64,000 nt of DNA. It comes from Rhodamnia argentea (taxonomy: Eukaryota > Streptophyta > Magnoliopsida > Myrtales > Myrtaceae). Below the pieces are notes generated by a model. That model saw nothing but the letters and a program-made list of their open reading frames with translations, did not search any database and had not been told where the DNA came from. The stretch is from positions 8,406,001-8,470,000 of the forward strand of contig NC_063157.1 in assembly GCF_020921035.1 (NCBI RefSeq). Direction: 5' to 3'. The position numbers and the translations under genes were made by a program. Below, in pieces: positions 23,116 to 34,800 of this stretch. The first letter of the stretch is position 1; each line of letters begins with the position of its first letter.

Positions 23116-23968
23116 TAAAATTGAAAGTTGAAACGATTTCTCAGCCTCTTAAACATGTAATGTCTCACTTGGGTGCTGTCCTCCTCAAAAGGTTCTGGCG
23201 ACTACGTACCTTATTACCAGCAATGCTCTCTTCAAACCTAACACGGCACTGCCGATCGCCAAATAATATTTACCGTCTTTCACTAACCGCGTATATGTGA
23301 CTACTGACTACTTCTATTTTTTTTTTTTTTTGGTCTGAAAGAGGAGTCGTAGGAGCCTGTTTATGGAGTTTACCCAGAAGCCAACACCTGTGGCAATGTC
23401 GGGCTCAGAGGAAGAGGAAATATGTGACTTATCTCCATATGTTGACTAAAGAAGCGTGACCGTGCGCTCGCAATCCTTGCAACTCTCAGATCCGGAAACT
23501 GGACCATTGGCTTCAAAGACAACGTTGTCACTGAGACCAGTTCAAGCGTCAAAATGCACAACATAAGGCGCCATTCAATGAAGCCAACTCCGGTTCAGTT
23601 TAATCGGCTTCACTCATTCGTGTATAGAATGGTGTTTTATCTGTCTCTTGGGCTGTCTCGCATGGGTAAGATTCGTAAGAACGAAAGAGCAGGAGTATTA
23701 GCACCATGGATTCTTGCTTCGCACCATGGATTCTTGCTTCACACCAAGGCTTGCGTTTCTAGTTTTGGTCAAGAGTTTTCACTCGTTCGCTGGCACAGAT
23801 TTGATCGTGGTTTCTCCAAGCCAAGTGACTGCGAAAACTTTCTTGGTAAGGATTGGATTCGAACTCCGAATCAAAATCATTAAGCCACTGCAGGTTTTTC
23901 TCCACGAGCCTTCCAAAGTCTGCCATTAATTCTTCTTCTTTTCTGGGACCGTGAAACACTGAAGCTGA

Positions 23969-23979
23969 GTCCCACATTG
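23969..23979 (+). promoter_or_regulatory. USE of U2 copy A
   Basis: GTCCCACATTG, one mismatch from the plant USE (C to T). The TATA position 33 bases further reads AACAAAGG. Confidence 0.65.
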
Positions 23980-24045
23980 GGCGTCCGAAAGGTATCACGC
24001 ACCAGAGCATGAAACAAAGGAGGAGGCCAGGAGACGTACGAAAGC

Positions 24046-24225
24046 ATACCTTTCTCGGCCTTTTGGCTAAGATCAAGTGTAGTATCTGTTCTTATCAGTT
24101 TAATATCTGATACGTGGGCCATCGGTCCACATGGAGAGGCCGCCACGGTAGCTTGCTACTGGGCCTATTGCGCGTCGCTCGGGCGTTGCACTACAGCCCT
24201 TGCCTGGCGCACCCCACCCAAGCCC
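24046..24225 (+). pseudogene. U2 snRNA copy A, Sm-site segment deleted
   Basis: Starts ATACCTTTCTCGGCC and matches plant U2 perfectly in character through stem I, the branch-point-pairing GTAGTA, stem IIa/b and the stem ending GGTCCACATG. It then lacks about 24 bases that hold the Sm site (present in copy B at 31303-31326) and continues with GGAGAGGCCGCC and stem-loops III/IV. The 3' box AGTTGAA follows at about 24227. Without an Sm site the RNA should not mature into an snRNP, so it is called a pseudogene although promoter and ends are kept. Confidence 0.85.
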
Positions 24226-24753
24226 AGTTGAATTTTGCCTTCCAACATTCAACATGCTTCGTTTTGTTGCATGTATAGACCGAAAACATACTGACGGGTC
24301 GAGGTCTGCTCGTGCAAGGACATAAAAAACATTCTCTGGTCGTTGTTTCGTGTCGTCTGTTGTTGGGTCCTCCCCAGGACTGATGCCTCAAAAACATTTG
24401 AATAATTGTTACGACATGAACGCAACTTACGTTAAAGCATAGAAAAGGCCGAGCAACTAGGACTTTTGGAGGGAAAAGCAATTTTTGCCTGGCACTCTAG
24501 CTCAATACAACTTGAGAAGAAAACACGAGAAAATAGATTCTTAGATTACACAATGACAACGAAGCAACTGGCAACCTGCACAGGATTGTTCTTTCATGCG
24601 CACTATGGAAAGTAGAAACTACGTACCTCAAGCAGGCCATTCTTTTAGCTTGAACCAACGAAGCAGATGCCGACCAAGACATCTTTTAAAGTCGCAAACA
24701 AACTGAGATGACCGTGCGAAATAAGTTTTTGGACTGGGAAGAGACCGGCACTT

Positions 24754-27138
24754 TCATCGGAGCGTTCCCACTGCCCTCTTGTACGTGTACCACCTTGCTA
24801 CCAAGAGATAAGCTCCCAAGTTGAGCACGCTGAGGACCGTCAACAGCCAAAAGAAGTAATGGAGGTGACCGTAGTTCAGATTGTCCGGTATCCATCCCAG
24901 CCTCCCGTGTCTTGTACTAATACTCGTGACAATAGTCACCAGGAGAGAGCTCAAGTAGCTCCCGAGTGCATTTGTTGTGAGCGAGAGAGCGGAGCACGTG
25001 CTCCTCATGGCATCGGGCGCTTGCTCGTAGAAAAACTCCAATTGGCCAATGAACGTGAACACTTCCGCACAACCGATAAGGAAGTACGGGGGGACCTGCC
25101 AGAATATCGACATCGGTACGTACTTGTAATTGTAGTAGTCATGCCTCCTTACCATCTTTAGCCTAATCACCTCTAGTATTGCTGCCGATATCATGGCGAA
25201 GATGGATATGAAGAGACCGATCCCCATTCTCTGCAGTTGGGTTAAGCCGCTTTTGTGACCCGTGAATCTCCTCGCCACTGGAACAATGACGCGGTCGTAT
25301 ATAGGGACCCAGAATATGACGCTCAGGGTGTCAAAGATGGAGAGAGAGGCTGCTGGAATCTTGAAGCTGGAGTTTCCAACATGAGGGTCCATAGTATAGC
25401 CTTGTAAAACAAATAAAGTACCCATCTGGTTGCACACAGTAGCAAAGACGATTCCGGTTGCCCATATAGGAAGCAGTCGTATGATCGCCTTCAACTCCTC
25501 CACTTGGGTGACGGTGCACAGCCTCCATGGATTCACGGGTTCCTTAATGCGGTCGGTTGGTGTTTCCACAGCAGCCTTGTCGAAGAAACTGCAGATTAAG
25601 AAAATGCAAAGAAACTATCGTTAGGACAAGCAAGTGTGCTGAAGGATTTCTTGGAGTAAAGTAGAGCCAATTCGGAAATTAAATTTCACCATACTCTCTT
25701 GAGGGTTGCAGATTGGAGTTCTATTTTCTTCTCTTTCGTGTGGAATCGAGTTAGTATTTGTACCCTAATTGTCTCACATAAACAGCAGCATAACCTTGGA
25801 ACTAACAATCATGCAATTGATACAGTATGTGCTGCACGATTGAGAAATACGTTGGGACTGCTCACTTTCAACCAACTCAGGTGACTGACTAATTTAACCA
25901 GAATGAACTGAGGAATCCTGATCAAAGTTTGATTGAACAGTGCAATCACACAACTGCAATTTGAGGCACTAACCTCAAATCTTGGGTGTGATCATGCTTG
26001 CGGCTTCCTTTGATTGAAGACTCGGCATCTGCAGTCTCATACAGTAGAGACTTGTCAGCCGGTACTTCCACTCGATATTTTCTGAAGGACGCCACCACCA
26101 CCTGACAGAGGCGCGTGAGGGGGCTCCCTCCGGGTTTTTGGTTACGAAAAAGGCGCGTGCCCGAAAAGAGAGTACATACTGCGATTACCATAGCAGCTGC
26201 TGGAATGCCGAAACCCAACCCCCAACCCACATTGTCTTGTATATAGACCAAAACAGAGCCCGCAATGAGCGCGCCTATATTGATTGATAAATAAAACCAG
26301 TTGAAGAAAGAACCCTTGTGCTTCTTCTCGACCTCATCAGCATCGTCAAATTGATCGGCTCCATAGGATGAGACACAAGGCTTGATCCCTCCAGTCCCTA
26401 GGGCTATGAGATAGAGTGCTATAAAGCACACTGCACTTTGTATGTCCGTAGCATGGCAATTATCTTTTGCCGTACAGCTCGGCTTTAGTCCCGGGACTGA
26501 AGCCGACAGCGTCAGCAGTGTCATCCCCTGTGAATCATGATATAATAAGTAAACCTTGCTGAATCTTAGTTGATTGTAAACAGTATGCTATTGGTTCTAG
26601 TTGGTAAGATATCTATGTGAATGTTGAACAAAGAAATGCGGAACCCCTAATTTGTGAAGCACAAACTGTGCAGGTTGATTATCAAGTACTCAGAAGAGGA
26701 AAGACATGTAGTGTCACTTACGAAAACATAGATAATCGAGAAGATTGCTATAGTCCAATATCTCCCAAGATAGGCATCGGCGATAAAAGCTCCAATCAAA
26801 GGAGTGATGTAGCACGTTCCTCCCCAGTTTGAAACATTGTTAGAAGCGGTCGTACTGTGTTGATGCAAGCGGAGCTTAAAGTAAAGCACCAGATTGGAGC
26901 GCATGCCATAGTATGCCAGCCTTTCACAACATTCATTGCCTATTGATAAGTCAAAGATAACATAAGCATATATCCCTTCTGTGAATAATAAGGTTCACTT
27001 GAGCTCTTTATGGAAGTGGTTGTGAGAAGTACCTAGAATAAAAGGGCAGGCCTTCCATGTTCCGGTTTTCTTTTTGTTGGCCGGGTCGCCTTTGTAGTCC
27101 ACCGTTCCATCATTCGTGTAAACATCTTCTTCTGCCAT
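24754..27138 (-). CDS. NRT1/PTR family 8 peptide transporter, copy A
   Basis: Proton-coupled di/tripeptide transporter of the NPF8 (PTR1/PTR2-type) clade, about 12 membrane helices. Four exons join in frame: 27138-27033, 26939-26722, 26527-25974 and 25588-24754, giving 570 residues. It starts [20 protein letters not shown]. Family signatures are [11 protein letters not shown] (ExxER motif), [40 protein letters not shown] and [12 protein letters not shown]. The frame is intact and the length equals copy B. Compared with copy B and remembered Arabidopsis NPF8.1, three otherwise constant positions differ: QMGTLF (Ser to Gly, about 349), [10 protein letters not shown] (Gln to Pro, about 460) and ALGSYLSS (Asn to Ser, about 503). 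The gene may be drifting or have altered function. Confidence 0.93.
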
Positions 27139-28979
27139 GTGGTTTTGGCGATTCTCGTCTTTGCGTTGATTTGTCTCAATTTGGCTTCCCGCCAAGTGGT
27201 CGAGGAAGCTATAATGTCTTCAGGCTGCAGTAGAGTAGCACGATTCACATAAAGCCTTTCTGCCTTCATTTCTCCACAAAGGCGAAATTACTAAAGTTAC
27301 ATTTGTGAAAGAGCGACAAATCGACAAACTGTGGTCAGGTTCGCCATTTCAAATTTCACTAAGTGGTTGAAAAACTATGCTGTTTTTAAGGTGGATGGAC
27401 TCGTGAAGTCAAAATATATTCTTTTCCGGTCTATCGCACCAGCTCATATGTTTCTTAATCCCGATTCTAATCTTGGAAATGGACCAGCAAACAGCACCAT
27501 CACTCATGAAACAAAGCAGCAAAGTACTACAACTTCAGAGGCAGATCTGGCAGAATGCAAATAGATGTCCCAATCCAATCCAGCATAACAAGTGTAAATA
27601 ACTAACTAAGCCCGACATAATCACGAGTCGAGCCTGCATAAATAACCGAGTCGAAGTAAATAATACCACGAGAATCTTCAAAACCAATATCACAATTTGG
27701 CGAGCGAGCGAGCGAGCTCAATTGCTGCTCTATACTAGCACCCTAACTCCCGATGCTTGTGACGAGCATTTGTGGCCACACAAAGGGGATGATGAAGATC
27801 AGACTCTCTAACTTGACTTTCTAAACAATGGCGATTGGGCTAATGGAGCACAATCCAGTCAGCGCAAGTATTGTAGATCTCTCAAGAGTTTGCAGCGCGA
27901 AGGAACTTCCGTGTGATCGTGAAAGTGGGCTAATCAAGAGCGCGCCCACACAATTCATCCCGCTGGTTGAACCCAGTTACAGTGATCAGCACAAGATGTG
28001 GGCGGGAACGACCCACGAGCGCTCGCAGAACTCAAAGCTCAACAACCGGAAAGTCAACCCACGAGTCCTTGACTGACTGACCATGACTGACGCATCTCAT
28101 TTGCTTACAGGACCTGCAACTCTCGACCAACAGCTCGCCGAAGAAGAGAACAGCCAGAACAGAACAAAAAAAAAAAAAAACTGAAACGCTTGGCGAGGTC
28201 ATCGTCTCAAGCTCGAAAGTGAAACAAAGATAGAGCAGCCCATGGCGAGGCTTCAATCTTGCCTGTGCGTCGGCTTCTTCCGGTGCTCAGAGAGAGACGG
28301 GGAGAGGGGAATGCTCATCAGCGGCCGGAGATTCTCCTGCGACGGAGATAGCTGAAGAAGACGGTGGTCGTTTTGAATCGCCCACCCAGCTTTGGGAACG
28401 AGGGAGCTTCACAAGCTCAGACCGTTTTACTCGAGCTCGCGGACAGTTAGCTCTTCCCAAGCAATGGCCGTTTAGCATTATCTTTTAATTTTTCATGTCC
28501 GCTCTTTTCTTATAATCTATTTTGTCGTTATGAAATTTATGATACAAGGTAAATTTAGCCAATCGCTTGCGCATTGCTTCTCCGTGACGTCTGGTTTCCA
28601 TTGTCGAGCGGGCGATCCACCGTTGATGCGTGATTCATGCTCGGAAAACGAGCAGGGGAGGGACCAATCTCGGCGGAACATCGTACAGTCCATGAAAACG
28701 ACGAGGGCAGAGCAGACAATGAAGAGTGGCCGGTAAGTCCGGGCGCTCCTTTTGGACCTGTCTGAGGATTGACGATGATGTCGTTGTGGACAGGAGAAAA
28801 ACTGCAACACCATGTCTCTGTGGACTCTTCCACCTCTCACCTCGTCTCTGTCAAAGTAAGGAATGTAAGCCACCAATATGGCACGTAAGCAGAAAATATC
28901 AAATACTACGTGATAGAAGAGAGGAATGGTGCGCACCTTATTTGAAATCCATCGAAACTCAATACGGAACGGGGGCCAT

Positions 28980-29280
28980 TCGGAACCCAAGCGCTTCCCC
29001 GTTATTCTCTCTTTGAAACACACACTGGCCGAATTAGAGTGCCACTCACGAACGGGGTGTGTTCTTCCTTTGTGTGAGTTCACTTGTGCGTCAAAGGGTA
29101 GAGGAGGAAATTGAGCGCTATTTATCAAGTTTTCAGCCATGGCCCCTTCATCATGGGCCGGGTTTAACTCAACCCATACTAGCCAACCCATATTAAATCG
29201 ATTACGAATCCTTATATCTTGTCTTATTAGACCAACTCGTAAAACGGTAAATAACAATTTCAATAAATGTAAGCTCATTT
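28980..29280 (+). repeat. Direct repeat, left copy (partner 29990-30275)
   Basis: Shared blocks include CACTGGCCGAAT, GGTGTGTTCTTCCTT, GAGCGCTATTTAT, CCAACCCATATTAAAT and CGTAAAACGGTAAATAAC. The two copies are about 300 bp long and 1 kb apart, like LTRs of a short non-autonomous element, but clean TG...CA ends and a primer site were not found. Confidence 0.6.
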
Positions 29281-29989
29281 AGAAAAATTCTTACATTCTC
29301 CCACTTTGGCTATATTAATTGTAATCGTCTTGTATGTACGCACCTTTATGCTGGTCTAGAGATATTCTTGATAATCAATCCAACCCCATAAAGCCTCAAG
29401 CATTGTATCATGGCTGTAATTGCATCAATAGACACAGAGACTTACATGATCACGAATGCCTTTAACTCTATTGATATGGATTTAATATGGTAATATGGAA
29501 ATGGATAATACCTTACAAAATAGTGATTATTTACGTGTCATCCCCTTTGTCGGTTACATTCTCTCTCCTTATGTATCACAAAACTTGATATGCCACTAGA
29601 AAATATTCTTTGTGTTTTCAACGAACCTACATATGCATTGTCCTTATGGTTAACTTTACTTTATGTATAACAAGACATATATTCAAGGCTAATAATTAAA
29701 TGCCCCTAACCTTTAATCAAGGTATACACGTACCTTATGATTTTCACCGGATATATGTCACCACAACCGTTGACAACGGCCAACAGAAGTGACATTTCAC
29801 TTGCACGAGCACGTGACAATGCTTGGGCTAACTCCTGGCGTCCTCTAGTGGCATACAACCACTCTGAATGGTCTTCTAAAAAAGATTTATTCGGCTATGT
29901 GATCAAAACTAAAATTTACGGAAGAAACACGCACAAAATAGGCTGAAAATCTTGACATTCACCGGTAATCGTCTCGCGCTAACTTTGTT

Positions 29990-30275
29990 CAGAACCCAAA
30001 TGCTTCTCCTCTATTTCCTCTCCAAAACACTGGCCGAATGAGAGTGTTACTCACGAGTGGGTGTGTTCTTCCTTTATGTGAGTTCATTTATGCGTCGGAG
30101 GGTAAATGAGGGACTTGAGCGCTATTTATAGAGTTTCAAGCCGCGAGTCCTTTCATAATGGGCTGAATCTAACTCGGTCCACACTAACCAACCCATATTA
30201 AATTGATTAATTATCCTTAATCTTATTAGATTAATCCGTAAAACGGTAAATAACGATTTCAATTAAAGTAAGCAG
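29990..30275 (+). repeat. Direct repeat, right copy (partner 28980-29280)
   Basis: Same block order as the left copy. This copy has GCGCTATTTATAGAG, which keeps a TATA-like TATTTATAG; in the left copy the corresponding part reads TATTTATCAAG. Confidence 0.6.
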
Positions 30276-31147
30276 GAATATTAAGACAAATGGCCCCTAA
30301 CACATGTGTATGTCTCACATGGCGGCTGTCTCCAAGTTCTCGGTTCCTTGAGTTCTCGGCTCTGCTGCTGGGTTAGTCTTCGAGCCTCAATCATCTTTCA
30401 AGCGACCTGACCTAAACCCCAACACCGCACCGCCGATCGCCAAATAATATTACCCTCTCCCCCTAACCGGGTACATGTGCGACCACTTGCGGTTGTAGGA
30501 GCCTGTTTGTGAAGTTTACCCTTGCTGAAAAGTAGCCAACACCTTTAGCAATGTCCGGGCTCAGAGGAAGAGAAATATGTGACTATCCCCATATGTTATA
30601 GTCCACTAAAGGACGGTGACCGTGCGCTCGCAATCCTTGCAACTCTCAAGTCCGAAAACCGAACTATTAGCTTCAAACCAACGATATCACCGGACTAGTT
30701 CCAGCTTCAAAATGCGGAACAAATGGAACCATTCAATGAACCAACACCGGTTCGGTTTAATCGGCGGTATTTTATCATCTCTTTGGCTCTCTTGCGGGGG
30801 TAATAACAGAAGAGCAGGCGTAATAGGACGATGGATTCTTGCTTCACACAAAGCCTTGCGTTTCTAGTTTTTTCGAGTTTTCCCCTCTGTTCTCTGTCTC
30901 ATCGGTAAACGGATGGATTGCTGTTCCACTGCCACCAACAGACAACACACAGATCGGTTGCTTTTCTAAGCCAACTGACTGCAACATCTTTCTTGGTAAG
31001 GATTGGATTCGAACTACGAACCAAAATCATTAGCCGAACGGACGTGTTCTCGGTCCTCTCTCATCTCAACTCCACCGATGCTTTCACGAGTCTTCTGACT
31101 CTGCTATTGTTCTTCTTTCTTGCGAATAAAAACCATGAAAAGGAGGA

Positions 31148-31158
31148 GTCCCACATAG
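31148..31158 (+). promoter_or_regulatory. USE of U2 copy B
   Basis: GTCCCACATAG, one mismatch from the plant USE. The TATA position 34 bases downstream, the spacing typical of Pol II-type plant snRNA genes, reads ACAAAATA. Confidence 0.65.
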
Positions 31159-31224
31159 GGAACGCTAAAAGAGTCACGGACCGGAGCGGGCGACAAAATA
31201 GGAGGCGAGGCGGCCTTTCAAAGC

Positions 31225-31427
31225 ATACCTTTCTCGGCCTTTTGGTTAAGATCAAGTGTAGTATCTGTTCTTATCGGTTTAATATCCGATACGTGGGCCA
31301 TCGGTCCACATGATATTAAATTAATTTTTGTAGGGGGAGAGGCTGCTACGGTGGCTTGCTTCTGGGCCTCTCGTGTGTAGCTCCGGCGTCACACTACGGC
31401 CCTTGCACGGCGCACCCCACCCAAGCC
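31225..31427 (+). ncRNA. U2 spliceosomal snRNA, full-length copy B
   Basis: Starts ATACCTTTCTCGGCC and contains the branch-point-pairing GTGTAGTATCTG, stem IIa, the Sm-site region (GATATTAAATTAATTTTTG), stem-loop III (GAGAGGC/GCCTCTC) and stem-loop IV, ending CCCACCCAAGCC. The 3' box AGTTGAA is at 31429-31435. Differences from copy A include GGCTAAG to GGTTAAG in stem I and a paired change in stem IIa (ATCAG...CTGAT becomes ATCGG...CCGAT) that keeps base pairing. It is the only U2 in the window with all parts. Stem IV has several changes, so activity is likely but not certain. Confidence 0.85.
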
Positions 31428-31444
31428 TAGTTGAATTTTGCTTT

Positions 31445-31800
31445 TGTTGATGCATCAAGGCTGCACGATCTATTTTCTGTTGAGTCGGTTTGTTAGAGTC
31501 CTATTTTGTAGGGTCGTTTAGTTGCATGTTATCTATTCCGTTAGTTTGTTGCGGATTTATTCTATTAGTTTGTTGCGGATTTATTTTGTTAGTTTGTTGC
31601 AGATTTTTTTGGATCAAGCAATCTGTTGCTTAGTGGGTAACGTGTGTTTAGTGGGCAACAAACAAAGTTTTAGTATGTACTTAAGTATTTTTCAGTTTTT
31701 CGAATAAAGTGAAGTAGTTTTTCCTTTCCATACGTTCTACTTGCTGCAAATACATAGCTTTTGCTGTCAATTCTTCTTTTTGTTCTTTGAGAAAACAACA
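31445..31800 (+). repeat. 5' LTR of the copia element
   Basis: 356 bp. By eye about 10 substitutions and no gaps against the 3' LTR (near 2.8 %), including the C/T change at position 17. Contains three tandem copies of an about 23-bp unit (GTTAGTTTGTTGCGGATTTA) at about 31530-31605. The likely polyadenylation motif AATAAAG is at about 31704. Confidence 0.95.
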
Positions 31801-31893
31801 TTGGTATCAGAGCCTTCTTGATCTTAAGGGGCCGTGAGTGACTTGTGAGATTGATTGAGAGGAGTGTACGCATCCATAGAAGACGAAGGCAAG

Positions 31894-34800
31894 ATGGAGA
31901 CAGGATCGAGTGTTTTTTCAATGACTCCACCGGTGTTTGATGGAGAAAATTATCAAGCCTGGGCAGTGAGAATGCAAGCCTATCTAGAAGGTTGTGATTT
32001 TTGGGAAGCTGTGGAACAAGATTATGAAGTTGCTCCCCTTCCCGACAATCCAACCATCAATCAGATCAAGCTTCACAAGGAGAGGACAACAAGGAAGGCA
32101 AAGGCAAAGTCTTGTTTATATCTTCTTTGTCTCACCTGCTATTTTCAGCAGAATTATGGCTTGTGAATCAGCCAAAGCTATCTGGGACTTCCTCAAAGCC
32201 GAGTATCAAGGAGATGAGAGGATCAGAAGCATGAAGGGGCTAAATCTGATCACAGAATTCGAGAGGCTGCGGATGAAGGAGTCTGAGACAATTAAGGAGT
32301 ATTCTGATAAGTTGACAAGCATTGCAAATCAGGCAAGAGTTCTAGACACCGACCTCTACGATAATAAGCTAGTGCAGAAAATTCTTGTCTCTTTGCCCAA
32401 AAGGTTTGAGGCAACCATTGCCTCTTTGGAGAATACCAAGGATTTGTCTCAAATCAAGTTGGCAGAATTGCTTAGTGCTCTGCAAGCACAAGAGCAGAGG
32501 AGGTTAATGAGTTTGGAAGGAAGTACGGAAGGAGCTTTGCAGGCCAAAGAACAACGGAATGTAGGAGGGAAAGGCAAGAAGTGGAAAGGGAAGAAATGGA
32601 ATGGCAGTAGTGGTTCGGAAGCTGCTGCAAGAGAGAACAGTGCGGGTAACTCCAAGAACAATTGGGGAAGGTATTCCTCATGTCGACCTTGTGGAAAACA
32701 GAATCATCCGCACTTTAGGTGTTGGAAGAGGCCGGATGTAAAGTGCAGAAAATGTCATAAGCTTGGACACATTGAGAAGTTTTGCAAAGAGAAGGGAGAT
32801 CAATAGCAAGGTGAGGCACATGCCGCAACCCAACAAGAGGTAGATCAACTGTTTGTTGCCTCTTGTTTCTCTTCTAGTACTCCATGTGAAAGTTGGCTTG
32901 TTGATAGTGGTTGCACAAACCACATGACAAGTGATGAAAAGTTATTTATAGATCTTGATAAGTCATTGAAGTCAAGAGTGAGGATTGGGAATGGGGAGTA
33001 CTTAGAAGTAAAAGGTAAAGGGACTGTAGCAATAGAGAGTTGTGAGGGAACTAAGCTGGTTTCTGATGTGATGTATGTGCACGAGATTGATCGGAATTTG
33101 CTGAGTGTGGGACAGTTGGTAGAAAAGGGATTTAAGGTGATATTTGAAGAGGGGAAGTGTTTAATCTTTGACTCCGGTGGTCGGGAGCTGTTCAAGATAA
33201 AGATGCAACAGAAGAGTTTTTTCTCTGAATCCTCTCGAGAAAAAGCAAGTGGCATTCAAGTGCCCGGCCGTTGATTCGGAGATATGGCACAAGAGGCTGG
33301 GGCACTTTCATCACAAAGGCGTCTTTGTTCATTCAAAGGAATGAAATGGCAACCGGGTTACCAAGCCTGGAGGAGCAAATCACAAAGTGCAAGGCTTGTT
33401 TGGTGGACAAACAGACAAGACTTCCCTTCAAGGAATCCACTTGGAGAGCTACAGAGAAACTGCAGGTGATTCATATAGATCTCTGTGGTCCACAAGTGAC
33501 TCCTTCACTAAATGGCAACAGGTATTTCATTATTTTCATTGATGATTATACCGGAATGTGCTGGATTTACTTCATGAAGCAAAAGTCAGAAGTTGCTGAG
33601 GTATTTCTGAAGTTTAAAAGATGGGTTGAGAACCAAAGTGGTTGTAAGATTCGGGTCATCGGATCTGATAATGGAACAGAATACACCTTGCAGAGGTTTA
33701 ATTCTTTCTGTGAAGAGGCTGGAATTGAGCATCAGCTTACCGCTCCCTACTCTCCACAGCAAAATGGAGTAAATGAGAGGAAGAATAGAACCATTATGGA
33801 GATGACTAGGTGTCTGCTGCATGAGAAGAATCACGCAAAAGAATTTTGGGCAGAAGCGACAAACACAACAGTTTTTTTGCTGAATAGGCTGCCTACAAGG
33901 GTATTGGAGAAGAAAACTCCCTTTGAAGCTTGGTTTGGTGTCAAGCCAATTCTAAGAAATTTGAAGGTGTTTGGTTGTGCGTGTTTTTCTCATATTCCAC
34001 ACATCAAGAGAGACAAGTGGGGAGAAAAGCTGAACCTGGAATCTTTGTTGGCTATAGTTTAGTGTCAAAAGCCTACAGGATCTTTCAACCACAAACGGGG
34101 AAGGTGATCACTAGTAGGGATGTTCAATTCCTAGAAGATGAGCAATGGGGCTGGACAGATGAGTTACAAGGGAAGCACAAGGAGGTCTCACTTGGAACGA
34201 CCAGTGGTAGATGATGTTCCAGTTAGAGGTACTAGATCTACGGCGATATATATCAGAGGTGTATTGTGGCTGTTTTGGAACCTGCTGGTTATGAGGAAGC
34301 TAAAAGTGATCAGAAGTGGATGAATGCAATGAAGGAAGAGTTGACTATGATAGAAAAGAACCAGACATGGGAGCTAGTGGAGAGGCCCGAAGACGGGAAG
34401 GTAATTGGAGTAAAATGGGTTTTCGGGACCAAACTCAATCCCGATGGCTCGGTGAATAAGCATAAGGCCAGGTTGGTGGTGAAGGGATATGCACAGGTTT
34501 GGGGAGTTGATTTCTCGGAAACCTTTGCTCCTGTTGCAAGATTAGATACAATTAGAATGACTCTTGCTTTGGCAGCTCAACAAGGATGGAAGGTGTATCG
34601 GTTAGATGTGAAATCTGCTTTTTTGAATGGAGTATTGCGGGAGGAGATTTATGTTGAGCAGCCGGAAGGTTTTGTCACACCAGGCCGGGAGGAGAAAGTT
34701 TATTTGTTGAAAAAGGCTCTCTATGGCTTGAGGCAAGCTCCCAGAGCATGGTATAGTAAGATGGATGAGCACTTGCTGGGTCTAGGTTTCAAGAAAAGTC

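Larger units (their letters stand above)
23150..28860. repeat. Duplicated U2-NPF8 unit, copy A
   Basis: This stretch is similar over most of its length to 30300-41300 once the retrotransposon there is removed. Shared landmarks in order are: GCCGATCGCCAAATAATATT, the U2 upstream region, U2, the CATGTATAGACC/ACGGGTC segment after U2, a complete NPF8 gene, the GGCGAGCGAGCGAG promoter-side stretch, and CTCCTTTTGGACCTGTCTGA near 28747 (41175 in copy B). It begins right after U5 copy 2. Confidence 0.85.
28861..30299. other. Spacer with a pair of direct repeats
   Basis: Contains the direct repeats at 28980-29280 and 29990-30275 (listed separately) and an internal about 700 bp with ACATTCTCCCACTTTGGC at 29293, a sequence often seen next to plant LTR elements. 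No gene was recognised. Confidence 0.5.

Noticed and set aside
23840-23875. tRNA-like B box (GTTCGAATCC on the minus strand) repeated at 19.29, 23.85 and 31.01 kb
   Set aside because: No T-stem pairing around it and no A box or acceptor stem; coincidence within a duplicated segment.
23554-23929. Frames reading FLGKDWIRTPNQNH before the U2 copies
   Set aside because: Recurs at 30.9 kb as part of the duplicated U2 upstream region; not maintained as a frame and more likely non-coding.
27828-28076. Plus-strand frame of 82 residues upstream of NPF8 copy A
   Set aside because: In the duplicated partner (39.8-40.06 kb) the frame is interrupted by indels, so it is promoter-side sequence, not a conserved small protein.
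30839-31313. Protein frames running through U2 copy B
   Set aside because: The region is a structured snRNA; the frames break in the paired copy.
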